Assembly: GCA_038230035.1 (NCBI GenBank)
Contig: JBBRNX010000001.1
Location: 124,001-188,000 of the forward strand
Direction: 5' to 3'
Origin: Gaiella sp038230035
GTDB lineage: Bacteria; Actinomycetota; Thermoleophilia; Gaiellales; Gaiellaceae
Length of the DNA stretch: 64,000 nt
The translations under genes were made by a program, and so were the position numbers. The notes under the pieces are model-generated. The model was not told the origin of the DNA. It searched no databases and saw only the letters and a list, made by a program, of their open reading frames with translations. This document shows, in pieces, positions 43,443 through 51,276 of this stretch. Position 1 is the first letter of the stretch. Each line of letters starts with the position of its first letter.

Positions 43443-44062
43443 CGGCGCACGCCGAATCACCCGCACATTCGCCGGGCCACCACCATGGCCCACCGATCGC
43501 GAACAAGAGCTCGCGTATCGAGGCGATCACCCTCGGCATGCTTCTCTTCATCGCGTCGGAGGCGATGCTCTTCGGATCGTTCTTCGCCGCCTACTTCTTC
43601 GTTCGCGTCGCCAACCCGAGTGCTCCTTCCCACTGGCCACCAGCACCGTTCCAGTTCCCGGTCTTCGTCGCCGGGGTCAACACGGTGATCCTCGTGACCT
43701 CGAGCTTCACCATGCACTGGGCGTTGCAGTCGATCAAGCGCGGCAACCGGGCTGGGTTGAAGGCGGGTCTCGTCTCGACGATCGCGCTCGGTCTCGCGTT
43801 CCTCCTGACGCAGGGAATCGAGTACGCACATGTCGGGTTCAACACGGGAGACGGTGCTTTCGCCTCGGCGTTCTTCGGCCTCACCGGCCTGCACGGCGCG
43901 CACGTCTTCATCGGCCTGACATTGCTGACCGTCGCGGCCGTGCGGGCGTTTCGCGGCCACTACACGCCCGAGCATCACCACGGCGTCGAGCTCCCTGGTA
44001 TCTACTGGCACTTCGTGGACATCATGTGGATCGTCGTGTACGTGACCGTGTACCTGCTCTGA
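43439..44062 (+). CDS. ctaE: Cytochrome c oxidase subunit III
   Basis: A 207-residue five-helix subunit III, the short form common in Gram-positive oxidases. It begins with a histidine-rich N-terminus (HSPGHHHGPPIANKSSRIE) and has LFIASEAMLFGSFFAAYFF, FGLTGLHGAHVFIGLTLL and YWHFVDIMWIVVYVTVYLL, all family markers. It stabilises subunit I and proton uptake. GTG start overlaps the Usp-like gene. Confidence 0.9.
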   Translation: MTAHAESPAHSPGHHHGPPIANKSSRIEAITLGMLLFIASEAMLFGSFFAAYFFVRVANPSAPSHWPPAPFQFPVFVAGVNTVILVTSSFTMHWALQSIKRGNRAGLKAGLVSTIALGLAFLLTQGIEYAHVGFNTGDGAFASAFFGLTGLHGAHVFIGLTLLTVAAVRAFRGHYTPEHHHGVELPGIYWHFVDIMWIVVYVTVYLL

Positions 44063-44490
44063 CCTGGAATCCGCTCAGGGACGAAGGCGCGGCCTTCCAG
44101 CTGGTCCTCATCGCGATCGGCGTTGGCGGTCTTATCGTTCTCGGCTCGTGGATCTCGACCTGGGTCGGGATCGGCGTCGTCGCCGCGCTGCTCGCGGCTG
44201 GGAGTGGCCTGTTGCTTGGTCGTCGCCGGCGTCGCACGGCGGTTGTCGCTGGACAGCGCATCATGTTCGTCGGCGAGCCGAGCCAGCAGCTTTTGGCATC
44301 CCTACGCGCTCTCGCGGTTGTCAGCGTCGTGACCGATGCCGCCGCAGTTGAGGACGCTTTGCGGGAGTTCCCTGCAGACGAGATCGTCGTGCTCGATCCC
44401 GCGCTCGCCGACGCCTTACGAGCCCGTTTCGTCCTGCCCGTGGGGCTCGCGCGAGCGGAGGGTTACTTGCCGGAGACGGCGAGCAGGTAG
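44059..44490 (+). CDS. Small membrane protein with C-terminal Rossmann-like domain, end of the oxidase operon
   Basis: About 143 residues. Two membrane helices (FQLVLIAIGVGGLIVLGSWI and GIGVVAALLAAGSGLLL) are followed by RRRRR and a soluble alpha/beta domain of about 70 residues (GQRIMFVGEPSQQLLASLRA). The hydrophobic start has no ATG, GTG or TTG; a CTG at 44059 overlaps the ctaE stop as CTGA, mirroring the GTGA overlaps of its neighbours. The small helical part sits where subunit IV (ctaF) is usually coded and may replace it. No family recognised. Confidence 0.62.
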   Translation: MTWNPLRDEGAAFQLVLIAIGVGGLIVLGSWISTWVGIGVVAALLAAGSGLLLGRRRRRTAVVAGQRIMFVGEPSQQLLASLRALAVVSVVTDAAAVEDALREFPADEIVVLDPALADALRARFVLPVGLARAEGYLPETASR

Positions 44491-45275
44491 GCGATCAGGC
44501 CGTTGAGCTGCGGCGCGGTTAGCGTCTGGCCGAATGTCCCGGGCATCACATTCGGTGAAAAGCCCTTCACGATGTACGCGTTCGGCTTCACGATCGACTC
44601 GCGCACATAGGCGTCCAGCAGCTGGCCGGCTGTCTTTGCGTCGGTCGCGAGCTTGTCGAGATTCGGCCCGACGTTCCCACCTGAGCCTGCGGCTTTCAGC
44701 GTGTGGCAGCCGCCGCAGCCGTTCGCCGCGAACGCCTGCTTGCCCATTGCGATTGCCGCTACATCCCCAGCACCGGAGCTTGACCCACCCGCCGCCGTTG
44801 TCGTCGAAGTCGAGGCGGACGCAGGTGCTGGCGCGGGACCTGGCGCAGGTGCGGCGACAGCGGCAACGTCTCGGCCGGCGACGCTCGCGACATAGGCGGC
44901 GACGTCCTTTGCGTCGCTTCCGGTAACGAGGTTTTTCGGCATCCCGGGCGCGCCCGTGGACGTCTCCGTGATGGCGTAGGCGATCTGGGCGCGAACGACC
45001 TGGCGAATCGTGCCCTCGGTCATGCCGACCGCGAGATCCTGTTTGAAGGCGTAGTCGAGGTCGGGCCCGATATTGCCGGCCGTCCCTGCGTCTGCGAGCG
45101 TGTGGCACGAGCCGCACTTTGCCGAGAACAGCTTCTTCCCGTTGGCCTTGTCGGCCTTGGCACTTGTGTAGCCGAGCGCACCACAGCCCGCGACGACCGA
45201 GGCGAGTGCGCAGAGCGCGACCGCGAGAAGAGCGGTTCGACGACGTGCCCGCGCGCTGACGATCGGTGGCTCCAC
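44463..45275 (-). CDS. Diheme cytochrome c lipoprotein
   Basis: A 270-residue exported protein with a lipoprotein signal (ASVVAGCGALG, cysteine about residue 31). Domain 1 has CGSCHTLADAG with a possible methionine ligand in GAPGMPKNL; an Ala/Pro/Thr linker (about 140-170) leads to domain 2 with CGGCHTLKAAGSG and VMPGTFGQTL. Domain 2 is closely similar to the cytochrome domain of CtaC, an evident duplication. It is convergent with the oxidase operon (28-base overlap) and is probably a membrane-anchored electron donor to it. Confidence 0.88.
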   Translation of the reverse strand: MEPPIVSARARRRTALLAVALCALASVVAGCGALGYTSAKADKANGKKLFSAKCGSCHTLADAGTAGNIGPDLDYAFKQDLAVGMTEGTIRQVVRAQIAYAITETSTGAPGMPKNLVTGSDAKDVAAYVASVAGRDVAAVAAPAPGPAPAPASASTSTTTAAGGSSSGAGDVAAIAMGKQAFAANGCGGCHTLKAAGSGGNVGPNLDKLATDAKTAGQLLDAYVRESIVKPNAYIVKGFSPNVMPGTFGQTLTAPQLNGLIAYLLAVSGK

Positions 45276-45287
45276 TCGGTGCCGAGT

Positions 45288-46181
45288 CTAACCCGACTTC
45301 GCTTTGGTCGTCTTGGCCTTCGGCGTGGTCTTGGCGGAGTTCGTGAGCAGCTTCAGCTGCCGGCGGACGAGCGGCGCATTTGCGTCGTCGGGTGCAAGCA
45401 CGAGGAACCGGCGGTAGGCGGCGATCTGCGCTGACGTGGAACCGATGTCGCGCGCGGCGTTTGCGATCGCGAGCTGCGCATTCGGATCCTTCGGCGACTT
45501 GCGCGCGACTTTCTGATACGTCGCAAGCTGGTTCTGGAGTGCCTGCTGCTCGACCTGCAGCGCCTGTTGATACGTGGCCGACGCTTGGCTGGTGAGCGGC
45601 GCCGCGAGCGGGTCGGTGAAGATCGGGTTGCCTTTCACCAGCAGACCGTTGCCGGCCGGCGAGATGGTGCCGGAGTACGCGACGGCGGTCTGCGCATCTT
45701 GCGCGGTCGTCGCGCTCTTCTGCGCCGAAGCGCGGTACAGGCCGGCGAGCTGATTCAGGCCGTCGAGATCCGTCGGGGCGAGCTGCGTGTACTGATCCTG
45801 CGCGTTGATCGCGAGATCGATGTCGCCCTGGAGCTGGTAGGCGGTGGCGAGGTTCTGCCAGGCCTTCGCGTTCTTCGGGTTCTTTTCGGTCGCCTTCAGA
45901 GCTGACTCGACGGACCCGCTGTTCCCGCCGCCCTGGTGGTTCCGGAAGAGGTCGCCTAGCCCCGTGCCGCTCGCGCCCACACCGAAGAGCACGAAGCCGA
46001 GGCCGAAGACTAGGGCGAGGACGAGGAACATCCATTTCGAATGGTGTCGGAGCCGCGGGAAGAACATCGTGTCCTCGATCGAACTGGAACGTTTCTTCGG
46101 GGGCGACTTAGCGGCTGGTGTGCTCACACCTCGAGCATTCGAGCCCGAGCCTGCTGTGCGTTGCTTGTTGATCCGTGCCAT
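45288..46181 (-). CDS. Membrane-anchored TPR-like protein
   Basis: A 297-residue protein with a basic, Ser/Pro-rich N-terminus, one helix (WMFLVLALVFGLGFVLFGVG, about 50-69) and an outer helical domain containing TPR-like units (NPKNAKAWQNLATAYQLQGD; PKDPNAQLAIANAARDIGS; IAAYRRFLVLAPDDANAP). It probably scaffolds envelope proteins. The gene begins 58 bases inside the amidohydrolase gene, an unusually long overlap, so the true start may be the in-frame ATG for MFFPRLRHHSKW. Cytochrome gene follows after 12 bases. Confidence 0.72.
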   Translation of the reverse strand: MARINKQRTAGSGSNARGVSTPAAKSPPKKRSSSIEDTMFFPRLRHHSKWMFLVLALVFGLGFVLFGVGASGTGLGDLFRNHQGGGNSGSVESALKATEKNPKNAKAWQNLATAYQLQGDIDLAINAQDQYTQLAPTDLDGLNQLAGLYRASAQKSATTAQDAQTAVAYSGTISPAGNGLLVKGNPIFTDPLAAPLTSQASATYQQALQVEQQALQNQLATYQKVARKSPKDPNAQLAIANAARDIGSTSAQIAAYRRFLVLAPDDANAPLVRRQLKLLTNSAKTTPKAKTTKAKSG

Positions 46182-47401
46182 GTCGTCCCTCCCTTCCGGT
46201 AGCGCTCCTCGCCGGCTACGAGAGTAGCGAGGACGCGCTCGGGGGAACCGCCGAGAACCACCGCGCTCGTCGGATCCTCCCAGGGAAGGAACGGGGAGTC
46301 GGTGAATGAGACGACCGTGAGGTCAGCGTATTTGCCTTCCTCGAGTGTGCCGATCGAGCTGTCGAGTCCGAGCGCGCGAGCTCCGCCGAGTGTCGCAAGC
46401 TCGAGGGCGTCGGCGGTGGTGAGCGCGTCGGGACGCTGCTCGTGGGCGCGCGCCGCCATCACGGCGCTGCGCAGCTCGTCGAACATGTCGAAGGACGGCG
46501 TCGACGCCGGGCTGTCGGTGGCGATGCAAACGTGCACTCCTGCCGCCCGCAGCGCGGCGAGAGGCGCGACGCCGCAGCCGAGCAAGGCGTTCGAGCGCGG
46601 ACAGTGTGCCACGGCGGTGCCGGTCTCCGCGAGCAGCGAAATCTCCTTGTCCGTCACGTGGACGCAGTGCGCCGCGACAACGGTCGGGCCGAGAACTCCC
46701 GCCTCGGCCAGCGCCTCTATCGCGCGGCCTCCGAGCGGTGGCACGAGGTAGTCGGCGAGCGATTCCCACGGCCCTCGGCCACTGCGCAGATACTCGAGTT
46801 CGGCCTCGCTCTCCGAGAGATGTGTGGCCATCGGCAGGCCCAACGCCGCGCAGGCCTCGTAGAGCGAGACGGTGCAGGTGTACGGCGCGTGCGGGGAGAT
46901 TCCCAGCTGAACACGGCCGGAGAGCGAGTCGGCAATCCCGTCACGGAGCTCGTCGAAGCGAGCGAGCGCCGATTCGTCTTCGCCGAACACTTCGAGGTAG
47001 ACGATTGCCCGCAGGCCGAGCTCGTCGCAGGCCAGGGCTGTCGCCCCGGCGAAGCTGCAGTCACCGACCGTCGTGATTCCCGAGCGCAGGCACTCGGCGG
47101 CGCCGAGCCGTGCCATGGCCTCCATGTCCGCTTGATCGAGCCGGCGCTTGCGTGCCACGTGCAGCCCGATCCACGGCGGGAACGACAGTCCGTCGCCGAA
47201 GCCGGCATAGGCCGCGTACTCGAGGTGGGAGTGCGCGTTGACGAAGCCGGGGAAGATGACGGAGTCCTCGAACCGCTCTCCTGTCCCGAGTTCGGCCGCC
47301 GGCCCGACTGCCGTGATACGCCCTTCCTCGAACACGACTGCGCCGTCCGGTATCGGTGGGGCGCTTACGGAAAGGACCCAGTCCGCGCTCAGGACGGTCA
47401 T
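46124..47401 (-). CDS. Amidohydrolase of the MtaD/SAH-deaminase/aminofutalosine-deaminase group
   Basis: A 425-residue metal-dependent TIM-barrel hydrolase. The metal site is built from PGFVNAHSHLEYAAY, ISPHAPYTC, ATHLSESEAEL, VAAHCVHVTDKE and CIATDSPASTPSFD. The set fits deaminases of adenosine-type substrates (5'-methylthioadenosine, S-adenosylhomocysteine or aminodeoxyfutalosine in menaquinone synthesis). No other futalosine genes are nearby to decide. ATG at 47401 overlaps the tatC stop (ATGA), so it is part of the tat transcript. Confidence 0.8.
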   Translation of the reverse strand: MTVLSADWVLSVSAPPIPDGAVVFEEGRITAVGPAAELGTGERFEDSVIFPGFVNAHSHLEYAAYAGFGDGLSFPPWIGLHVARKRRLDQADMEAMARLGAAECLRSGITTVGDCSFAGATALACDELGLRAIVYLEVFGEDESALARFDELRDGIADSLSGRVQLGISPHAPYTCTVSLYEACAALGLPMATHLSESEAELEYLRSGRGPWESLADYLVPPLGGRAIEALAEAGVLGPTVVAAHCVHVTDKEISLLAETGTAVAHCPRSNALLGCGVAPLAALRAAGVHVCIATDSPASTPSFDMFDELRSAVMAARAHEQRPDALTTADALELATLGGARALGLDSSIGTLEEGKYADLTVVSFTDSPFLPWEDPTSAVVLGGSPERVLATLVAGEERYRKGGTTWHGSTSNAQQARARMLEV

Positions 47402-48177
47402 TCGTCCTCAGCCCACTCGTACGCCGGTTCGGCGTCGCGGTTCCAGTACCGCTCCAGGACGACCGAGAGCCAGATCGAGCCCTCATACAGCGCCATGAGC
47501 GGGATCGCCTCCAGCGTTGTCGTCACGGGGTCGATCCCAGGCAGGAGAACGGCGATGACAGCGACGATGAAGTACCCCAACCGACGCGTGTGCCGCAGCC
47601 GGTGCGACGTGAGTACTCCGAGTCGCACGAGCGCCAACACGAAGATCGGTAACTCGAACACCACTCCGACGCCAACGAGCGTTAGCAAGACGAAGCTGAA
47701 GTAGTCGCTGGCGCGGATCTGGATGTTGAACGACTGGTCGTTGTACGAGGTCAGGAACTTGAGCGCAGCCGGCAACACGACGTAGTAGGCGAAGACGACC
47801 CCGCAGGCGAGGAGACCCGACGCGAACGCCACAAACACGGCCACCATGCGCTGCGACCGCTCCTGGACAGCCGGAGCAAAAAACCCCCAGATCTGCCAGA
47901 GGACTACGGGAAACGCGAGCGCGAGCCCGGCCCAAATGCAGATCTTGAAGGTGACGAGGAACGGCTCCGCGACACCTAGCGTCAACAACCCCTGTTTCTG
48001 CTTGGCCGGTGGCAGCGGCTGGCTCAGCCAGTGGAGGAGCTCGTGCTGGAAGGCGAAGGCGATGATCGTACCGATGACGAGAGCGATCAGGGAGATGAAA
48101 ATGCGTGACCGGAGCTCGTCGAGGTGCTCGACGAGGGTGGCCTCTTCGCCGTGGCTCAGACGCCGCGGCGGTTTCAC
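47398..48177 (-). CDS. tatC: Sec-independent protein translocase TatC
   Basis: A 259-residue six-helix membrane protein. The N-terminal EEATLVEHLDELRSRIFISL is the twin-arginine signal-binding face, with the conserved glutamate; AGLALAFPVVLWQIWGFFAP follows. The usual sequence FxxF(V/A)xPAL is present as FFAPAVQERSQR. It recognises folded, twin-arginine-tagged proteins and forms the pore with TatA. tatA lies 115 bases upstream on the same strand; a tatB gene is not present here. Confidence 0.93.
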   Translation of the reverse strand: MKPPRRLSHGEEATLVEHLDELRSRIFISLIALVIGTIIAFAFQHELLHWLSQPLPPAKQKQGLLTLGVAEPFLVTFKICIWAGLALAFPVVLWQIWGFFAPAVQERSQRMVAVFVAFASGLLACGVVFAYYVVLPAALKFLTSYNDQSFNIQIRASDYFSFVLLTLVGVGVVFELPIFVLALVRLGVLTSHRLRHTRRLGYFIVAVIAVLLPGIDPVTTTLEAIPLMALYEGSIWLSVVLERYWNRDAEPAYEWAEDE

Positions 48178-48292
48178 GAGGGCTTGCTCTGATTCGAGTT
48201 GTGATGACTCATCTCAAAATTGAAGGCTGTGCCATCGCGACGTGCTTTACACGCCCCTGAACAGCGAAGTGCCCCCTTGAAATGAGCCTCTG

Positions 48293-48526
48293 CTAGACCG
48301 TGTCGTGCTCGCGCGAAGTTGCCGTCGGGGTCGTTTCATCGTGGAGCGAGGACTCGAGCTCGGCGCGGACGTCATCAACTTCCTTCGTGACGCCCGTAAC
48401 CGAGTTCTTGAACTCACGCATTCCTTGCCCCATCGAACGACCGATCTCCGGCAAACGCTTCGCACCGAAGAGCAGCAGAGCCACAATCAGAAGACCCACT
48501 ATCTCCAAACCGCCGATGTTTCCCAT
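48293..48526 (-). CDS. tatA: Sec-independent protein translocase TatA
   Basis: A 77-residue protein with one N-terminal helix (LEIVGLLIVALLLFGAKRLP), the FGxxxLP hinge, an amphipathic helix (IGRSMGQGMREFKNSV) and an acidic tail. It polymerises into the Tat pore. It is divergent from sufC, with 104 bp between the two starts; the two operons thus share a promoter region in which I see no clear regulator site. Confidence 0.92.
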   Translation of the reverse strand: MGNIGGLEIVGLLIVALLLFGAKRLPEIGRSMGQGMREFKNSVTGVTKEVDDVRAELESSLHDETTPTATSREHDTV

Positions 48527-48630
48527 GGCGCGAGGATAGCACCGAGCCGGAGTTGCGCTAGGGACCGGCTACCATGTGGTGCAGCGGGTGTTGCCCGCAC
48601 GCACTTCTACGGGAGCGAGGACGTCTCAAC

Positions 48631-49416
48631 GTGGCATTGCTCGAGATCAGGAATCTACACGTCTCCTTGGAGGACGGCACCGAGATCGTCAAGGGTGTCG
48701 ATCTCGCGGTCGGACTGAACGAGAAGCACGCGATCATGGGCCCGAACGGCTCTGGCAAGTCGACGCTCGCGTACGCGTTGATGGGTCATCCGTCCTACGA
48801 GATCACCGAGGGCGAGATCCTGCTCGACGGTGAGAACGTCGTCGAGATGGGCGCCGACGAGCGCGCCCAGCGCGGCCTCTTTCTCGCGTTTCAGTACCCG
48901 CATGCCATCCCCGGCGTCACCGTGACGAACTTCCTGCGGCAGGCGATCAACGCCGTGCGCAAGTCGAGGAACGGCGGCGAGGACGACCCGGTCCATGTGA
49001 AGGAGTTCCGCACCGAGCTGCTCGCTGCGATGGAGCGCCTGAAGGTGCCGCGCGAGCTCGCCTCGCGCTACCTGAACGATGGTTTCTCGGGTGGCGAGAA
49101 GAAGCGGGTCGAGATCCTGCAGATGGCGATGCTCAAGCCGCGGATCGCGATCCTCGACGAGACGGACTCGGGCCTCGATATCGACGCGCTGCGCATCGTC
49201 GCGAACGGCGTCAACGACCTTGTGGGCGCGGACATGGGCGCACTCGTGATCACGCACTACCAACGCATCCTGGACTACATCACACCCGATTTCGTCCACG
49301 TCTTCGTCGACGGCCGCATCGTTGCCGAGGGTGGCGGCGAGCTCGCGCTTCAGCTCGAGAAGGACGGCTACGAGGCATTCATCCCGGCCGGAGTTGGTAC
49401 GGGGACGGCATCATGA
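48631..49416 (+). CDS. sufC: Fe-S cluster assembly ATPase SufC
   Basis: A 261-residue ABC ATPase of the SufBCD scaffold. It has Walker A MGPNGSGKSTLAYALMGHPS, a Q-loop in LAFQYPHAIPGVTVTNFLRQ, signature FSGGEKKRVEILQMAML and Walker B AILDETDSGLDIDALRIV, all SufC-specific. The GTG at 48631 gives the family start ALLEIRNLHVSLEDGT; an upstream ATG at 48574 would add 19 non-conserved residues. It begins the first suf block and is followed by sufB after 70 bases. Confidence 0.93.
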   Translation: MALLEIRNLHVSLEDGTEIVKGVDLAVGLNEKHAIMGPNGSGKSTLAYALMGHPSYEITEGEILLDGENVVEMGADERAQRGLFLAFQYPHAIPGVTVTNFLRQAINAVRKSRNGGEDDPVHVKEFRTELLAAMERLKVPRELASRYLNDGFSGGEKKRVEILQMAMLKPRIAILDETDSGLDIDALRIVANGVNDLVGADMGALVITHYQRILDYITPDFVHVFVDGRIVAEGGGELALQLEKDGYEAFIPAGVGTGTAS

Positions 49417-49456
49417 TACCCCGCGTAGGCTCGACGGAGCGGGGAATGAGCGGAGC

Positions 49457-49471
49457 GCCGGCTTTGCCGGC
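49457..49471. repeat. Short hairpin between sufC and sufB
   Basis: GCCGGC, TTT and GCCGGC form a perfect 6-bp stem with a 3-base loop in the 70-bp sufC-sufB spacer, the longest gap within this suf block. It may tune the ratio of SufC to SufB by slowing an exonuclease or the polymerase. It has no T tract. Confidence 0.4.
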
Positions 49472-49486
49472 GAGAGAGCGGGAAAT

Positions 49487-50908
49487 ATGAGCACTGCCGA
49501 GAACGAGCTCGTCAAGGAGATCCGTAGCGAGTACAAGTACGGCTTCTCGAACCCGGACGAGGCCAAGGACTACTTCTTCAAGTCGGGCCGTGGCCTGTCG
49601 CACGAGGTCGTCGAGGCGATCGCCGAGCACAAGAACGAGCCGGACTGGATGCGCAAGTTCCGCCACAAGTCGCTCGACTACTTCTATGCACGCCCGATGC
49701 CGACGTGGGGCGGGGCCGTCGACGAGATCGACTTCGAGAACATCTACTACTACATCAAGCCCACCGAGAAGCAGGTCGACAAGTGGGAGGACCTGCCAGC
49801 CGAGATCCTCGATACGTGGGACAAGCTCGGCATCCCGGAGGCGGAGAAGAAGTACCTCGCAGGCGTCGGCGCCCAGTACGAGTCCGAGGTCGTCTACCAC
49901 AAGCTCCAGGCGGATCTCGAAGCGAAGGGCGTGATCTTCCTGGACATGGACTCGGCTCTGCGCGAGCACGAGGACATCGTCAAGCAGTACATGGGCACGA
50001 TCATCCCGCAGAACGACAACAAGTTCGCGGCGCTGAACTCGGCCGTGTGGTCGGGCGGCTCGTTCATCTACGTGCCGCCGGGTGTGCGCATCGAGATGCC
50101 GCTGCAGGCCTACTTCCGCATCAACGCGGAGAACATGGGCCAGTTCGAGCGGACGCTGATCATCGTCGACGAGGACGCCTACGTACACTACGTCGAGGGC
50201 TGCACCGCGCCGATCTACTCCTCCGACTCGCTGCACTCTGCGGTCGTCGAGATCATCGTCAAGCCACGTGGCCGCTGTCGCTACACGACGATCCAGAACT
50301 GGTCGAACAACGTCTACAACCTCGTCACGAAGCGCGCTATTGCTCACGAGGACGCGACGATGGAGTGGGTCGACGGCAACCTCGGCTCGAAGCTGACGAT
50401 GAAGTACCCCGCGATCTGGCTGATGGGCGAACGGGCTCACGGCGAAGTGCTCTCGATCGCGTTCGCCGGCAAGGGCCAGCATCAGGACGCCGGCGGCAAG
50501 GTCGTCCACGTTGCGCCACACACCACGTCGGTGATCACGTCGAAGTCGATCTCCAAGAACGGCGGCCGTGCCGGCTACCGCGGCCTGCTACAGGTGGCGA
50601 AGGGCGCTGTGGGCTCCAAGTCGAAGGTCGTCTGCGACGCGCTGATCCTCGACGACGAGTCCCGCTCCGACACCTACCCGTACATCCAGGTCGACGAGAG
50701 CGAGGTCGAGCTCGGGCATGAGGCAACGGTCTCCAAGATCGGCGAGGAGCAGCTCTTCTACCTCATGTCGCGCGGGCTGAACGAGGCCGAGGCGTCGGCG
50801 ATGATCGTGTCCGGCTTCGTCGAGCCGATCACGAAGGAGCTGCCGCTCGAGTACGCGGTCGAGATGAACCGGCTGATCCAGCTGCAGATGGAAGGCTCTG
50901 TCGGGTGA
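49487..50908 (+). CDS. sufB: Fe-S cluster assembly scaffold SufB
   Basis: A 473-residue beta-helix scaffold, normal length. It has SEYKYGFSNPDEAKDYFFKS, the mid-protein VHYVEGCTAPIYSSDSLHSA with the conserved cysteine that takes sulfur, and the end region RGLNEAEASAMIVSGFVEPI. With SufC and SufD it builds clusters using sulfur from SufS/SufU. The ATG at 49487 follows GGGAAAT and gives the family N-terminus. Its stop overlaps the VOC gene (GTGA). Confidence 0.94.
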   Translation: MSTAENELVKEIRSEYKYGFSNPDEAKDYFFKSGRGLSHEVVEAIAEHKNEPDWMRKFRHKSLDYFYARPMPTWGGAVDEIDFENIYYYIKPTEKQVDKWEDLPAEILDTWDKLGIPEAEKKYLAGVGAQYESEVVYHKLQADLEAKGVIFLDMDSALREHEDIVKQYMGTIIPQNDNKFAALNSAVWSGGSFIYVPPGVRIEMPLQAYFRINAENMGQFERTLIIVDEDAYVHYVEGCTAPIYSSDSLHSAVVEIIVKPRGRCRYTTIQNWSNNVYNLVTKRAIAHEDATMEWVDGNLGSKLTMKYPAIWLMGERAHGEVLSIAFAGKGQHQDAGGKVVHVAPHTTSVITSKSISKNGGRAGYRGLLQVAKGAVGSKSKVVCDALILDDESRSDTYPYIQVDESEVELGHEATVSKIGEEQLFYLMSRGLNEAEASAMIVSGFVEPITKELPLEYAVEMNRLIQLQMEGSVG

Positions 50909-51276
50909 TCGTCGAGCGCGTGGACTTCGTCTCGGTTCCGGTCACGGATCTCGAGCGCTCTACGGTGTTCTACCGAGACACCTTGGGGTTGGAGCAGATC
51001 GGCGAGGGCGCGTGGCCGGAGTTCCAGCTGGGCGAGAACGTGAGCCTCTACCTGCTCGACCCGACCAACATCGGGCAGGAGTTCAGAGGCCCGCACACTT
51101 CGTCGATAGCCCTGCGCGTTGCCGATGTCGAGGAAGCACGCCGCGAGCTGGAAGGCAGGGGCGTGACTTTCGCAGGCGATGTCTTCGACTCGGGTGTCTG
51201 CCACATGGCGCACTTCACCGATCCCGACGGCAACGTCCTCATGCTCCACCGGCATTACGCACCGCATGCGGACTGA
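50905..51276 (+). CDS. VOC (glyoxalase-like) family protein inside the suf operon
   Basis: A 123-residue single VOC fold: VDFVSVPVTDLERSTVFYRD TLGLEQIG in two beta-alpha-beta modules, with a glutamate/histidine-poor metal face (IALRVADVEEARRELEG; MAHFTDPDGNVLMLHRH). Two of these half-modules would give a homodimer with metal sites at the interface. Function unknown. It lies between sufB and sufD, overlapping sufB by 4 bases and sufD by 11, so it is cotranslated with scaffold proteins. Confidence 0.82.
   Translation: MIVERVDFVSVPVTDLERSTVFYRDTLGLEQIGEGAWPEFQLGENVSLYLLDPTNIGQEFRGPHTSSIALRVADVEEARRELEGRGVTFAGDVFDSGVCHMAHFTDPDGNVLMLHRHYAPHAD

Noticed and set aside
48527..48630. A defined promoter or SufR-type site in the tatA-sufC divergent region
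   Set aside because: I looked for a -35/-10 pair and inverted repeats and found none with acceptable spacing.
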